Of a stretch of DNA of 21,862 bases, positions 1 to 7,335 are shown one piece after another; position 1 is the stretch's first letter, and each line of letters begins with the position of its first letter. The notes beneath the pieces were generated by a model. It was not told the DNA's origin, did no database searches, and saw only the letters and a list, made by a program, of their open reading frames with translations. The DNA is from an uncultured Christensenellaceae bacterium (lineage in GTDB: Bacteria > Bacillota > Clostridia > Christensenellales > Pumilibacteraceae), in assembly GCA_910588155.1 (NCBI GenBank), contig CAJUPB010000020.1:1-21862 (forward strand), given 5' to 3'. Made by a program: the position numbers and the translations under genes.

Positions 1-99
1 AGGCGAGTCCTTTTAAAGTTCGACCGAGTCGTGACAAGCAAGCAAGAACGGCTTTGCCGTTCGCCGCGCAGCGACGACTCGCGTTTGGTCGAAAGTCCG
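1..99 (-). repeat. Structured non-coding element, cut by the window edge
   Basis: This stretch lies just after the stop codon of the 100-924 gene and has two nested hairpins. The inner one (46-62) is GAACGGC, a 3-nt loop, then GCCGTTC. The outer one pairs 21-32 (CGACC then GAGTCGT on the plus strand) with 74-91 (ACGACTC then GGTCG, with a 6-nt bulge at 81-86). No uridine tract follows on either strand, so it is not a classic terminator. It begins at the 12-bp string ACCCTCTGACGG (minus strand) that also occurs at the end of the NfeD-like gene near 7.33 kb. It may be a dispersed palindromic repeat or a structured 3'UTR; copy number cannot be judged from this window. Confidence 0.5.
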
Positions 100-924
100 T
101 CAGAGGGTTGTTGCGTCGGCAGAAGCCTCCCTTATCCTCTCCATATCCCTCAACAGCGTGGTTACGTCGGTAAACGACGACAGTTCTCTGCCGTAGCGCA
201 GGGCGTCTTTCATATCCTTGCGAACGACGCCGTAGTTTTCGAAGCGGGCGAAATTGCCGCCCTCGCAATATGCGCCGAAGCGTTCGAAATGCGGCATAAG
301 GTCGGGAACTTCGTGCAACAAATTTATCAGTTCGACAGCTTTTTCGAAAGCCCTGTCTATTCTCTTCTGCGTATTTTCGGCGTCGTTATGCCCCGTCCGT
401 TTCTGAATATCGATTGCCTCGTCGGCGAGCGAGCCGAGCTTGCGCTTTATTTTAACCAGCCATTTCTTTTCGTCGAAACTTGCGACTATTCTCATTCTGC
501 AACGCAGGGCAGCGTATGCATACGTATATGTTCTGTATGTGAAGTATGCGGTCATACCCCGCCAAAGTCCGTCGTTTTCCACTCCGTCGCCGCGTGACGA
601 CAGCACGCGCAGAGCGTTTGTCACCGCGCCGCATTCGGGCAGGTCCTCACGCAAGTCGGCGCGCTTTTGCAAGAGGCCGCACATTGTTTCCGGCGGCACT
701 TCACCGCCGCCGTCGAATGCCGTTTTCAGTTCTTCGAACAGCGCGATTTCTCTTTCGTCGAGTTTTATCCCGTCGATTACCGCGCCGACGCGTCTGTCGG
801 TAAGCTCGGTTATTTCTGCGAGCAGTAAGCCGAGACTTTGCGCCGCAAGCAAGCGGGCTTGTCCGTCCAAAGATTTCTTGTCTTCGAAAAGACCGACTTT
901 TTCAAATTCTTCTCTGTAATTCAT
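100..924 (-). CDS. Hypothetical protein, 274 aa, no recognised family
   Basis: I do not recognise this family. The protein is soluble, has no signal peptide or membrane segment, and looks mostly helical with many charged residues. The start at 924 is chosen because AGGAGG lies 7 nt upstream; a further in-frame ATG at 954 would overlap the end of recO and has no such site. Its midsection contains an aromatic-rich patch (TYRTYTYAYAALRCR, near residues 131-145). It follows recO by 26 nt and probably belongs to the same transcript, the last gene of the yqfC-to-recO cluster. Codon use and shadow-ORF pattern match its neighbours, so it is probably a real gene. The stop codon falls inside the string CTCTGACGG, the start of the structured element to its left. 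Its position after recO suggests nothing firm about function. Confidence 0.75.
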   Translation of the reverse strand: MNYREEFEKVGLFEDKKSLDGQARLLAAQSLGLLLAEITELTDRRVGAVIDGIKLDEREIALFEELKTAFDGGGEVPPETMCGLLQKRADLREDLPECGAVTNALRVLSSRGDGVENDGLWRGMTAYFTYRTYTYAYAALRCRMRIVASFDEKKWLVKIKRKLGSLADEAIDIQKRTGHNDAENTQKRIDRAFEKAVELINLLHEVPDLMPHFERFGAYCEGGNFARFENYGVVRKDMKDALRYGRELSSFTDVTTLLRDMERIREASADATTL

Positions 925-950
925 AGGTGTGCCTCCTATCGATTTTCGTT

Positions 951-1580
951 TCACAGCAGTTTATCCGCGGATATTATGCGTTTGTCGAAATAATATTCGC
1001 AGTCGTTCGCCGCACGTTTCAGCGCGTTTGCCGCAGCATTGTCGTCGCAAGTTATGTCTTTCAAACCGACAAGAGCGGTATGCCGCAAAGTTTCCAGCAA
1101 TTTCTCGGCGGAAGATTTGCCCGTATACGCGCCGCCGTAGCCCTGTTCCGCAAGAGCGGCAATCGCGTATTTGGCCGCTACGAGATACGGGTTTGCCGTA
1201 TCGTCGTAAATCAGCGTTTTCAAGGCTTTCAGCAATTTCACGAACAATTCGGGACATTTTATCTCGTCCACGGCGACGTCGGATATTTCCAGCATAACGC
1301 AACCCGCGAGGTATTTTTTTTCGTCGTAAGTCACGGCAAACAGGCTTTCTATCTGCGTCGCGCTTGTCACGGTGTAGTATGCGCCGCGCTTTGCCAAGTC
1401 GTATTTACAGAACGCGAAGGGCTGGGCGGCGAATTTGAGTTTGGCTTTCGGCTTTTTGACGCCCCTGATTTTGGCGCGCAGCATTCCCCCCTCCATAGTG
1501 AAAAGGCGAACGAGTCGGTCGTTTTCGCCGACGTCTTCCGCCTTTGTCAATATTGCCGTAACGCACTGTATCTCGCTCAT
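951..1580 (-). CDS. recO: DNA repair protein RecO, short form without zinc finger
   Basis: RecO loads RecA onto SSB-coated single-stranded DNA in RecFOR recombinational repair and anneals complementary strands. The N-terminal OB-fold is visible: an opening that reads VTAILTKAEDVGENDRLV followed by FTMEGGMLRAKIRGVKKPK (about residues 7-45), a classic RecO pattern. The helical C-terminal domain follows. At 209 aa it is shorter than the usual 240-260 aa, and the four-cysteine zinc module normally found in the C-terminal half is absent: after the GYGGAYTGK segment there is no CxxC pair. The start at 1580 has a distant AAGGAAG site. It lies after yqzL, as in Bacillus. Identity rests on the N-terminal pattern plus gene order. 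Confidence 0.85.
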   Translation of the reverse strand: MSEIQCVTAILTKAEDVGENDRLVRLFTMEGGMLRAKIRGVKKPKAKLKFAAQPFAFCKYDLAKRGAYYTVTSATQIESLFAVTYDEKKYLAGCVMLEISDVAVDEIKCPELFVKLLKALKTLIYDDTANPYLVAAKYAIAALAEQGYGGAYTGKSSAEKLLETLRHTALVGLKDITCDDNAAANALKRAANDCEYYFDKRIISADKLL

Positions 1581-1613
1581 TTTGGCAAGCTCTTCCTTTA
1601 AGTAAGTCCTCCG

Positions 1614-1757
1614 CTATCTGCGGTTTTCGTCATCGTCGTCGAAATCCGTCAGGTCGCTGTAAAGCATATAATAGCCCGGTTCTCCCGACAGAGTGAACAG
1701 CGTCCAGGCAAGCCCGGAACTCAATTCTCCGTCGCCGTCGAAATAGCTTTCGTTCAT
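1614..1757 (-). CDS. yqzL: YqzL-like small protein, 47 aa
   Basis: This small gene sits between era and recO, exactly where yqzL lies in Bacillus and many Clostridia. The predicted 47-aa product carries the family pattern of a Trp-x-Leu-Phe core followed by a Gly and a Tyr-x-Leu-Tyr segment (LAWTLFTLSGEPGYYMLY, residues 16-33) and ends in a run of acidic residues (DFDDDDE). Its function is unknown in any organism as far as I know. The ATG at 1757 has a GGGAGGG site about 11 nt upstream; an in-frame ATG at 1784 would add nine residues but has no good ribosome binding site. The protein is soluble, with no signal sequence. Confidence 0.75.
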   Translation of the reverse strand: MNESYFDGDGELSSGLAWTLFTLSGEPGYYMLYSDLTDFDDDDENRR

Positions 1758-1809
1758 ATCAGATTTTACCCTCCCGAGCATAGTATTGCTCACGCGGGCG
1801 CGGTTATAT

Positions 1810-2715
1810 TCACTTTTTCAGCTTATACCCTATGTCGCTCAAAAAAGATTTGCGATTTCTCCAATCATCGCGCACTTTGACGAAAAGTTTCAAATACACC
1901 TTTCTTCCGAGCAGTTTTTCTATATCCGTCCGCGCGCTTTCACCTATGCGTTTGAGTTTTTGTCCGCCCTCGCCGATTACTATCGACTTATGCGATTTTT
2001 TTTCGCAGACGATATCCGCCTCTATATTCGTCAGTTTGTTTCCCTCTTCGACTTTCTGCACCGCCACGCCTATGCCGTGCGGCACTTCGTCCTGCAAGAA
2101 CAGCAGCGCTTTTTCGCGTATTATCTCGCAAATCATATACCTTTCGGATTTGTCCGTATACTCGTCCTCGGGATAGTATGCCGGACCTTCGGGCAATTCC
2201 GACGCGAGACATCTTTTCAAAAGCTCTACGTTTTCCCCCGTGCGGGCGCTGGCCGGAACAATCTCCTTTATCGCGTGTCTGTCCTTGGTCTCGTTGGTGA
2301 GATATGCGAGCTTGCTCAACATCGGATATACGGTATCGTAGCTGACAAGGTCGGTCTTGTTTATTACTACGTACACGGGAATTTTCTTTTTCAGATGTTT
2401 TTCTATGAATTCGAGTTCGGAGTCGTGAATTTTCCGCGTGGCGTCCAGCACGACCGCTATGACGTCGACGTCGCGTTGCGCGCCCTCTATGCACTGCTCC
2501 ATATATTCGCCGAGGCGGCTTTTGGGTTTATGAACGCCGGGGGTGTCCACGAAAATCATCTGGCAATCGTTTTCGGTTACTATGCCGAGAATACTGTCCC
2601 GCGTCGTCTGCGCTTTCGGGGAGACAATGGAAACTTTTTCGCCCACGAGCGCATTGGTAAGCGACGATTTGCCCACATTCGGGCGACCCAATATTCCGAT
2701 AAAACCAGATTTCAA
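1810..2715 (-). CDS. era: GTPase Era, 30S ribosome assembly factor
   Basis: Era binds the 3' end of 16S rRNA and checks maturation of the small ribosomal subunit. GTPase motifs are complete: G1 GRPNVGKS (residues 10-17), the G2 region KAQTTR (34-39), G3 DTPG (57-60) and G4 NKTD (119-122). The C-terminal KH domain includes IGEGGQKLKRIG and ends with the usual FVKVRDDWRN segment. The start is a TTG at 2715, with AGGAG six nt upstream; this gives 301 aa, the normal Era length. The reading frame stays open to 2913, but the added 66 residues are Arg/Lys-rich and lie over ybeY, so they are a shadow. The gap from ybeY is 14 nt. The usual Bacillus neighbours dgkA and cdd are absent between ybeY and era. 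Confidence 0.97.
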   Translation of the reverse strand: MKSGFIGILGRPNVGKSSLTNALVGEKVSIVSPKAQTTRDSILGIVTENDCQMIFVDTPGVHKPKSRLGEYMEQCIEGAQRDVDVIAVVLDATRKIHDSELEFIEKHLKKKIPVYVVINKTDLVSYDTVYPMLSKLAYLTNETKDRHAIKEIVPASARTGENVELLKRCLASELPEGPAYYPEDEYTDKSERYMICEIIREKALLFLQDEVPHGIGVAVQKVEEGNKLTNIEADIVCEKKSHKSIVIGEGGQKLKRIGESARTDIEKLLGRKVYLKLFVKVRDDWRNRKSFLSDIGYKLKK

Positions 2716-2729
2716 ACCAAACTCCTCCG

Positions 2730-3188
2730 CTATCTCGTCAATCCTACTCTTTGCAAAATTCTCTCTTCCGCTTCCCGCATTTTTTCTCTGTCTTTCTCTT
2801 CGATATGGTCGTAGCCGAGCAAGTGCAAAAGTCCGTGCAAAAACAGGTATGCGTATTCCCTGTCCTTTCCGTGCCCGTATTCTTTTGCCTGATTTTCCAC
2901 CGCCTGTTCGCATATGACTATGCTGCCCAAAAGCACCTCGCCCGTGTCGGCGTCGAAATCGAAGGGATAGTTCTCTTTCGTAAACGGTTCTACCCTATCG
3001 AGCAACGGAAAACTCAAAACGTCGGTGGACTTGTCTATGCCGCGCTGCAATCTGTTTATCTCGCGTATTTCTTCCTCGTCCGTCTTTAAAATCTCGGCCG
3101 CCGCGTTCCCCGCGAGTTTCAGCTCGTCGAACGCCGCCGCCGCGGTTCTGTTTATCAATTCGTCGGCACAATCGATTATGCGTATCAT
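2730..3188 (-). CDS. ybeY: Endoribonuclease YbeY (rRNA maturation factor)
   Basis: YbeY is a zinc-dependent endoribonuclease involved in 16S rRNA 3'-end maturation and ribosome quality control. The metal-binding signature HGLLHLLGYDH is intact in the C-terminal third, followed by the usual EEKDREKMREAEERIL helix. The N-terminal half includes the DEEEIREINRLQRGIDKSTDVLSF stretch, with the conserved TDVLSFP segment. Length is 152 aa, normal for the family. It sits 12 nt after the HD-phosphodiesterase gene and 14 nt before era, the standard Firmicutes order, so all three are surely co-transcribed. Confidence 0.96.
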   Translation of the reverse strand: MIRIIDCADELINRTAAAAFDELKLAGNAAAEILKTDEEEIREINRLQRGIDKSTDVLSFPLLDRVEPFTKENYPFDFDADTGEVLLGSIVICEQAVENQAKEYGHGKDREYAYLFLHGLLHLLGYDHIEEKDREKMREAEERILQRVGLTR

Positions 3189-3200
3189 CTTCGGTCTCCG

Positions 3201-4640
3201 TTATTTGCCGTCGGGATATTTCAAACGTTCGTGATACATACCGCCGAAAGAGTTGACTATCGTACGGCGGACGGTGTTCAAATCGCGCAAAGATATATCG
3301 CAATTGTCGAACTGACCTGCGGCGATACGCGAATCTATCAACGATTTTATGAGTTTGTCCACCTTTTCGCCGTTCGGCTTGTCCATAGCGCGGATAGCCG
3401 CCTCGCCGCTGTCGCAAATCATAATTATTGCGGCAATCTTCGTAACGGGGGTCACTCCGTGATAGCTGTACTCGTAGGGGTCGACTTCGCCGTCCGTCAA
3501 TTTCTTTGCCTTTTCGTAGAACACGGGTATCAAAAGCGTGCCGTGGTGCTGAACAGTGACGTGGCTTATTTCCTCGGGGATACGATATTTGCGGCACAGT
3601 TTCAGCCCCTCTATCGTATGTCCGCGGATAATCTCCGCCGAAACCTCGGGCAGCAAATCGTCGTGCGGATTTGTATGTCCCGCCTGATTTTCCTTGTAAT
3701 ACAGCGGATTGGCGAGCTTGCCGACGTCGTGATAATACGAGCAAGCCCTTGCAAGATAGGGATTTTCGCCTATCGCCACGGCGCACATCTCGGCAAAATT
3801 TGCCACGGACATACAGTGCGAGAACGTGCCGAGTGCCTCGTTCATAAGTCTTTTTATCAGCGGGGAATTTCTGTCGGTCAATTCCACAAGGCGGGAATTG
3901 GTCACGAGATTGAAAGTCTTTTCTATTATCGGCTGCAATAAAAGCCCCGTCAACACCTGCGCGACGATGGCTATCGACATATACGGCAGAGCTTTTACAA
4001 ACTCTTTGAACGCGTTTCTTATCGCAAAACACACGAACAGCGCCGCGGCGCCTATTATTCCTATGACTATGCCTTTAAGCACGTAGCTCAATCGTTTGGT
4101 ATCGGTGGACACGCTGTATGCCGCGAGCGAACCCGTCAGGATTCCCATCAGAAACATCGGCAACACATCGACAAGCTGTATTCTGTCCGCGCCGCCGTGC
4201 ACTCCGACGAGCAGCACCGACATCAAAAGTATTATGCAGGTAAGCGAACAGACGAACGCGTCCCTGCGCCTGGCTATCGGAGAAATCAAAAATGCGGTTA
4301 CGGCAATCGGCATCAGGTACAGCGACACGAGCGAAAGGCAGAGCGAAAGCGTGTAACCTATCGACATACACACGAAAACCGCGGTGAACTCTTTCAGATT
4401 GAACACGAGTCCCCTGCGGGAGTATATGAAATATACGAGCAACGAAACGAGTATCGCCGCCGAGCCGATGGCTATTATCGCATACGACAATCCAGACAGA
4501 TGCCGCGGGTTATATCCGAAGCGCAGTACTATTATGCCTATTGCCAGCACATACACGAGCGCACAGGCAAACACCAATGCGGTCAGGAACCTTTTGCGCA
4601 TACGCGACCGATTTTTTATGTTTTCGGTATTTACTTCCAT
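3201..4640 (-). CDS. pgpH: PgpH-type 7TM-HD c-di-AMP phosphodiesterase lacking the extracellular domain
   Basis: PgpH (YqfF in Bacillus) hydrolyses the second messenger c-di-AMP through a cytoplasmic HD domain. The HD domain is complete: His275, the HD pair His304-Asp305 in YYHDVGK, His326 in NPHD, His341, the pair His365-His366 and Asp410. The ending RLKYPDGK resembles other family members. About seven membrane segments occupy residues 17-240. Family members usually carry a roughly 250-residue extracellular 7TMR-HDED domain between the first and second membrane segments and reach about 700 aa. Here only about ten residues (41-50) separate those segments, giving 479 aa. Starting at 4640 there is no clear ribosome binding site; a second ATG lies at residue 14. 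A promoter just upstream may yield a leaderless message. Confidence 0.93.
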   Translation of the reverse strand: MEVNTENIKNRSRMRKRFLTALVFACALVYVLAIGIIVLRFGYNPRHLSGLSYAIIAIGSAAILVSLLVYFIYSRRGLVFNLKEFTAVFVCMSIGYTLSLCLSLVSLYLMPIAVTAFLISPIARRRDAFVCSLTCIILLMSVLLVGVHGGADRIQLVDVLPMFLMGILTGSLAAYSVSTDTKRLSYVLKGIVIGIIGAAALFVCFAIRNAFKEFVKALPYMSIAIVAQVLTGLLLQPIIEKTFNLVTNSRLVELTDRNSPLIKRLMNEALGTFSHCMSVANFAEMCAVAIGENPYLARACSYYHDVGKLANPLYYKENQAGHTNPHDDLLPEVSAEIIRGHTIEGLKLCRKYRIPEEISHVTVQHHGTLLIPVFYEKAKKLTDGEVDPYEYSYHGVTPVTKIAAIIMICDSGEAAIRAMDKPNGEKVDKLIKSLIDSRIAAGQFDNCDISLRDLNTVRRTIVNSFGGMYHERLKYPDGK

Positions 4641-4648
4641 TACTCTAT

Positions 4649-4677
4649 ATTATATCCCAAAAAGGTCTCAAAGTAAA
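4649..4677 (-). promoter_or_regulatory. Internal promoter for pgpH-ybeY-era
   Basis: On the minus strand a perfect TATAAT (4649-4654) follows TTTACT (4672-4677) by 17 nt, a sigma-A-like promoter in the 42-nt gap between phoH and pgpH. The predicted start of transcription would fall within about two nucleotides of the pgpH ATG at 4640, leaving little or no leader. The -35 box matches consensus at four of six positions. Confidence 0.55.
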
Positions 4678-4682
4678 GCAAT

Positions 4683-5660
4683 TTATGCGAGGTTATTTTT
4701 GTCGTCGGTCGGCGGCATTTTTCCCGCCTCCTCGTATGCTTTCAAGATTTTGCGCACTATCGGAGAGCGCACGACGTCCGAACCTTTGAGACGGCAGACG
4801 GCTATGTCGTCCACGCCGTCCAGCACTCTCACAGCCTCGACGAGACCGCTCGACTGCTTGTCCTGCAAATCGATTTGAGTTATGTCGCCCGTCACGACGG
4901 TTTTGCTTCCGTTTCCCATACGGGTAAGGAACATACGCATTTGTTCCCTTGTCGTATTCTGCGCTTCGTCCAAAATTATAAAAGCCTCGTTCAGCGTTCT
5001 GCCGCGCATATATGCGAGGGGTGCGACTTCTATCGCGCCTCTCTCCGTCAGCTTGGCGCAATTTTCCGAGCCGAACATCTCTTTGAGAGCGTCGTACAGC
5101 GGCGTAAGATACGGGTCCACCTTTTCTTTCAAATCGCCGGGAAGAAAACCCAATCGCTCGCCGGCTTCCAATGCGGGACGGGTCAGCACTATTCTTTTGA
5201 CGTCGCCGCGCCGAAATGAGGTTACAGCCGCCGCCACGGCAAGATAGGTCTTGCCGCTGCCTGCCGGTCCTATTGCGAACGTCAGCGTATGTTCCTCTAT
5301 CGCGGCGGCATAATCGCGCTGACCAGCGGTCAGGCACTTGATTTTTCTGCCGCCCGCCGTGACGACTTTTACGTCCTTTTCCAGAGGGAGTATTTCCTCG
5401 CTTCTGCCCTCTTTCACAAGCTCTATGAACCGCGACATTTTGTCTTTGTCCACGCTGCCGCCCGATTCGATGACCTTTACGGCATTCTCGATTAGCGTCT
5501 GCGCCCACTCTATTCCGCTTTGCGAACCGATTAGCTGCAAGCCTCCGTCCGCCGTCATTATGCGTATGCCGAAAGCGCGTTCTATTTCTTTTGCATTTTC
5601 GTCGAAGCTCCCGAAAAGCCCCGCGTACACGTCGTTTTTCAATTCGAATTTTTTTATCAT
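4683..5660 (-). CDS. phoH: PhoH family ATPase
   Basis: PhoH-like proteins are P-loop ATPases; in bacteria they are linked to RNA metabolism because of their constant pairing with ybeY. Walker A GPAGSGKT lies at residues 131-138 and Walker B IILDEAQN at about 228-235, with the conserved LTRPALEAGERLGFLPGD segment between them and the sensor VVTGDITQIDL after. The N-terminal about 100 residues form the KH-like lead-in found in the longer Firmicutes PhoH. Length is 325 aa, normal. Its ATG overlaps the yqfD stop codon as ATGA (5657-5660) with AGGAG about 4 nt upstream, indicating translational coupling to yqfD. Confidence 0.97.
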   Translation of the reverse strand: MIKKFELKNDVYAGLFGSFDENAKEIERAFGIRIMTADGGLQLIGSQSGIEWAQTLIENAVKVIESGGSVDKDKMSRFIELVKEGRSEEILPLEKDVKVVTAGGRKIKCLTAGQRDYAAAIEEHTLTFAIGPAGSGKTYLAVAAAVTSFRRGDVKRIVLTRPALEAGERLGFLPGDLKEKVDPYLTPLYDALKEMFGSENCAKLTERGAIEVAPLAYMRGRTLNEAFIILDEAQNTTREQMRMFLTRMGNGSKTVVTGDITQIDLQDKQSSGLVEAVRVLDGVDDIAVCRLKGSDVVRSPIVRKILKAYEEAGKMPPTDDKNNLA

Positions 5661-6793
5661 ATTTCTCCTATCACCGTTTCGAAAGTAACGTACAGTTCCA
5701 CGTACATCACGCCGCCGATTTGTTTTGCAATCAGCTTTTCCTCGGCTTGACCGTCTATCAGACGGTGACTCATTCTCTCTCTGACTATTCTTTCCCCTTC
5801 GGCTTTCGCCTCGTCCTCGGTAAGCTCGAATTCCTCTTTCACGACTTCGCGCGCCGTGACGGAAGTCACGCGGACGGGGATAGGCGCCAGCTTATGCGTT
5901 ACGGCGGCGGTTTCGGCATACTCGAACCGATTGTCGACTTTGCCTATCGTCAAACCGAACAGCGACAGCGTAGTACTCTTTTTGACCCGCCCCGTCAAAA
6001 CCTTTCTCTCTCCGCGAAGCGTTATGCCGACGCTCTCTTTCAGCACGACTTTGCCGTAGACTTCGCCTTCCGCCGCACCCGACGACAGTATGTTTCCGTC
6101 CGTTCCGAAAATATCGCCGCTTATTAAAGGTTCGCCCTCGAACACGCGCTCGCCCGTTTTGACGAGAGCCGTTCCCTTTCGCACCACGATGCGAGTGACC
6201 TCGGCGTCGTATTTCGAAGTTATCAGTTTTACGGTATCCGGCGGACGCGGCGTGAAATCCAGACTTTCCACGACCTCTACTTTCAGCGTCGTGCCTTTCA
6301 GATACACCGTGGCTTCGGCTATGCCGTCCATCTTGCGCAGCGCGCTTTCCATAGCTTTGAGGTCGGCTGCGCTCTTTTTAACGCCCGCCTTGCCGCCTGC
6401 CTGCGCCAAAGTTTCGGCGATGACATATTTGTCCACCGCTTCGTTTCCGCTTATTTCGACGCGCCACACGAAGCCGTACAGCAGCGTATACGTCACCGTC
6501 AGAGCGACGAGCGTAAGCACGAGTCCGAGCCTCGGAAGCAGTTTCAAAAAGCGGTAAACCGCGCCCGTCCTGTTTTCCACGGTGACGGCAAAGCCGTATT
6601 TTTCGGCAATGCTCTCCAATGTTTTCAAAGAAGAAAGACGGATTTTGAGTCGCATAACCCGAGCGCTTTCGCGCCGAATCTGCCACACTTTTTCGCCGTT
6701 TTCGGCAAACTTTGCCAGCAGTCTGTTTTGATTCAGACCCTCTATTTTGACTACGGCACAGCTTCGGACGGCGGGCGAAAAATCTTTTTTCAC
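5657..6793 (-). CDS. yqfD: Sporulation protein YqfD
   Basis: YqfD is a membrane protein of the endospore pathway, associated with the forespore/mother-cell stage in Bacillus, with unknown biochemical role. A cytoplasmic N-terminal domain of about 86 residues precedes one clear membrane segment (about 87-110, GLVLTLVALTVTYTLLYGF), followed by a large extracytoplasmic region with WRVEISGNEAV at its start and a VRKGTALVKTGERVFEGEPL segment, the usual YqfD layout. The start is a GTG at 6793 whose last bases overlap the yqfC stop as GTGA, with GGAGG seven nt upstream; this gives 378 aa. The open frame upstream to 7069 is a shadow of yqfC. Its presence argues for a spore-forming ancestry. Confidence 0.93.
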   Translation of the reverse strand: MKKDFSPAVRSCAVVKIEGLNQNRLLAKFAENGEKVWQIRRESARVMRLKIRLSSLKTLESIAEKYGFAVTVENRTGAVYRFLKLLPRLGLVLTLVALTVTYTLLYGFVWRVEISGNEAVDKYVIAETLAQAGGKAGVKKSAADLKAMESALRKMDGIAEATVYLKGTTLKVEVVESLDFTPRPPDTVKLITSKYDAEVTRIVVRKGTALVKTGERVFEGEPLISGDIFGTDGNILSSGAAEGEVYGKVVLKESVGITLRGERKVLTGRVKKSTTLSLFGLTIGKVDNRFEYAETAAVTHKLAPIPVRVTSVTAREVVKEEFELTEDEAKAEGERIVRERMSHRLIDGQAEEKLIAKQIGGVMYVELYVTFETVIGEI

Positions 6794-7056
6794 TTGCTTT
6801 CCTCCGCGACGGACGCTATCTTGCCCGTGACTGTTACGCAGCCGTCTTCCAACTCGGACACCGTCAACTGTTCGCCGCCGATGCTTAAACGCACTTTGCC
6901 GCAATCGAATATCATATTGTCGGGCGCGATGGACGACACCCTTTTGACGCCCTCGACATATAACGCTTTGCCGCCGTAACCTATATAATTGTAACCGCCT
7001 GCCAATCCCCCGAGCATAGTCGTCAGCGAGTCTGCGATTTCCTTGAAAAAACTCAT
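6790..7056 (-). CDS. yqfC: YabP/YqfC family sporulation protein
   Basis: This 88-aa protein is placed in the YabP/YqfC sporulation family from its small size, its place directly before yqfD, and the pattern of short beta strands (KALYVEGVKRVSSIAPDNMI, then RLSIGGEQLTVSELEDG, then VTVTGKI). The family is expressed during sporulation; the molecular role is unknown. A GGAGGT lies 11 nt before the ATG. The gene overlaps yqfD by four bases, so the two are translated together. No sporulation-sigma promoter could be identified with confidence in the upstream gap. Confidence 0.88.
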   Translation of the reverse strand: MSFFKEIADSLTTMLGGLAGGYNYIGYGGKALYVEGVKRVSSIAPDNMIFDCGKVRLSIGGEQLTVSELEDGCVTVTGKIASVAEESK

Positions 7057-7159
7057 AACAAGCGCGCACCTCCGTTACTTATGTCTATGCGCGCGGCAAG
7101 GATTTTAATACGGTAACGACGCAATGCGCTTCCGAATGTCAAACTCATAAGTTGTCAGC
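7057..7159. other. Upstream region of yqfC with one arm of a direct repeat
   Basis: This gap holds no gene. It contains a 13-bp string ACGACGCAATGCG (7116-7128, plus strand) repeated in the same orientation at 7305-7317 inside the neighbouring element. A minus-strand TTGACA occurs at 7137-7142, but no -10 box is found at a workable distance, so a yqfC promoter is unproven. Confidence 0.4.
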
Positions 7160-7335
7160 CTGACGGGTTAGAAGCGAGCAGTGCAAGGAAAACGAGTTTC
7201 CTCGACGGGGAGCGTACTTTGCGTACGTGACCCGAGAGGAAACGACGTTTGCTTAACCGAGCGAGCGCATATAGCGCGACGCGAACGTCACGAGCTTTGC
7301 GAGTACGACGCAATGCGACGCTTATAACCCGTCAG
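7160..7335. repeat. 176-bp structured element bounded by 11-bp inverted repeats
   Basis: The ends are exact inverted repeats: CTGACGGGTTA at 7160-7170 and TAACCCGTCAG at 7325-7335. The interior folds into a long hairpin at 7190-7250 on either strand: AAACG, then GTTTCCTC (7196-7203), GGG and CGTAC (7213-7217), matched by GTACG (7223-7227), CCC, GAGGAAAC (7236-7243) and CGTTT. A smaller hairpin (GCGC, ATATA, GCGC) lies near 7265. The right end overlaps the last codons and stop of the NfeD-like gene. No transposase is present, so this resembles a MITE-like or palindromic repeat, or a structured RNA between two genes of one transcript. Confidence 0.6.

Noticed and set aside
2716..2913. Era N-terminal extension
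   Set aside because: The residues are unlike Era, overlap ybeY, and a TTG with a good ribosome binding site gives normal Era length.
6794..7069. YqfD N-terminal extension
   Set aside because: It overlaps yqfC in another frame; the GTG at 6793 has a strong ribosome binding site and a coupled GTGA overlap.
7137..7142. TTGACA upstream of yqfC as a promoter
   Set aside because: No -10 box lies 16-19 nt away; the nearest TATTAA is 26 nt away.
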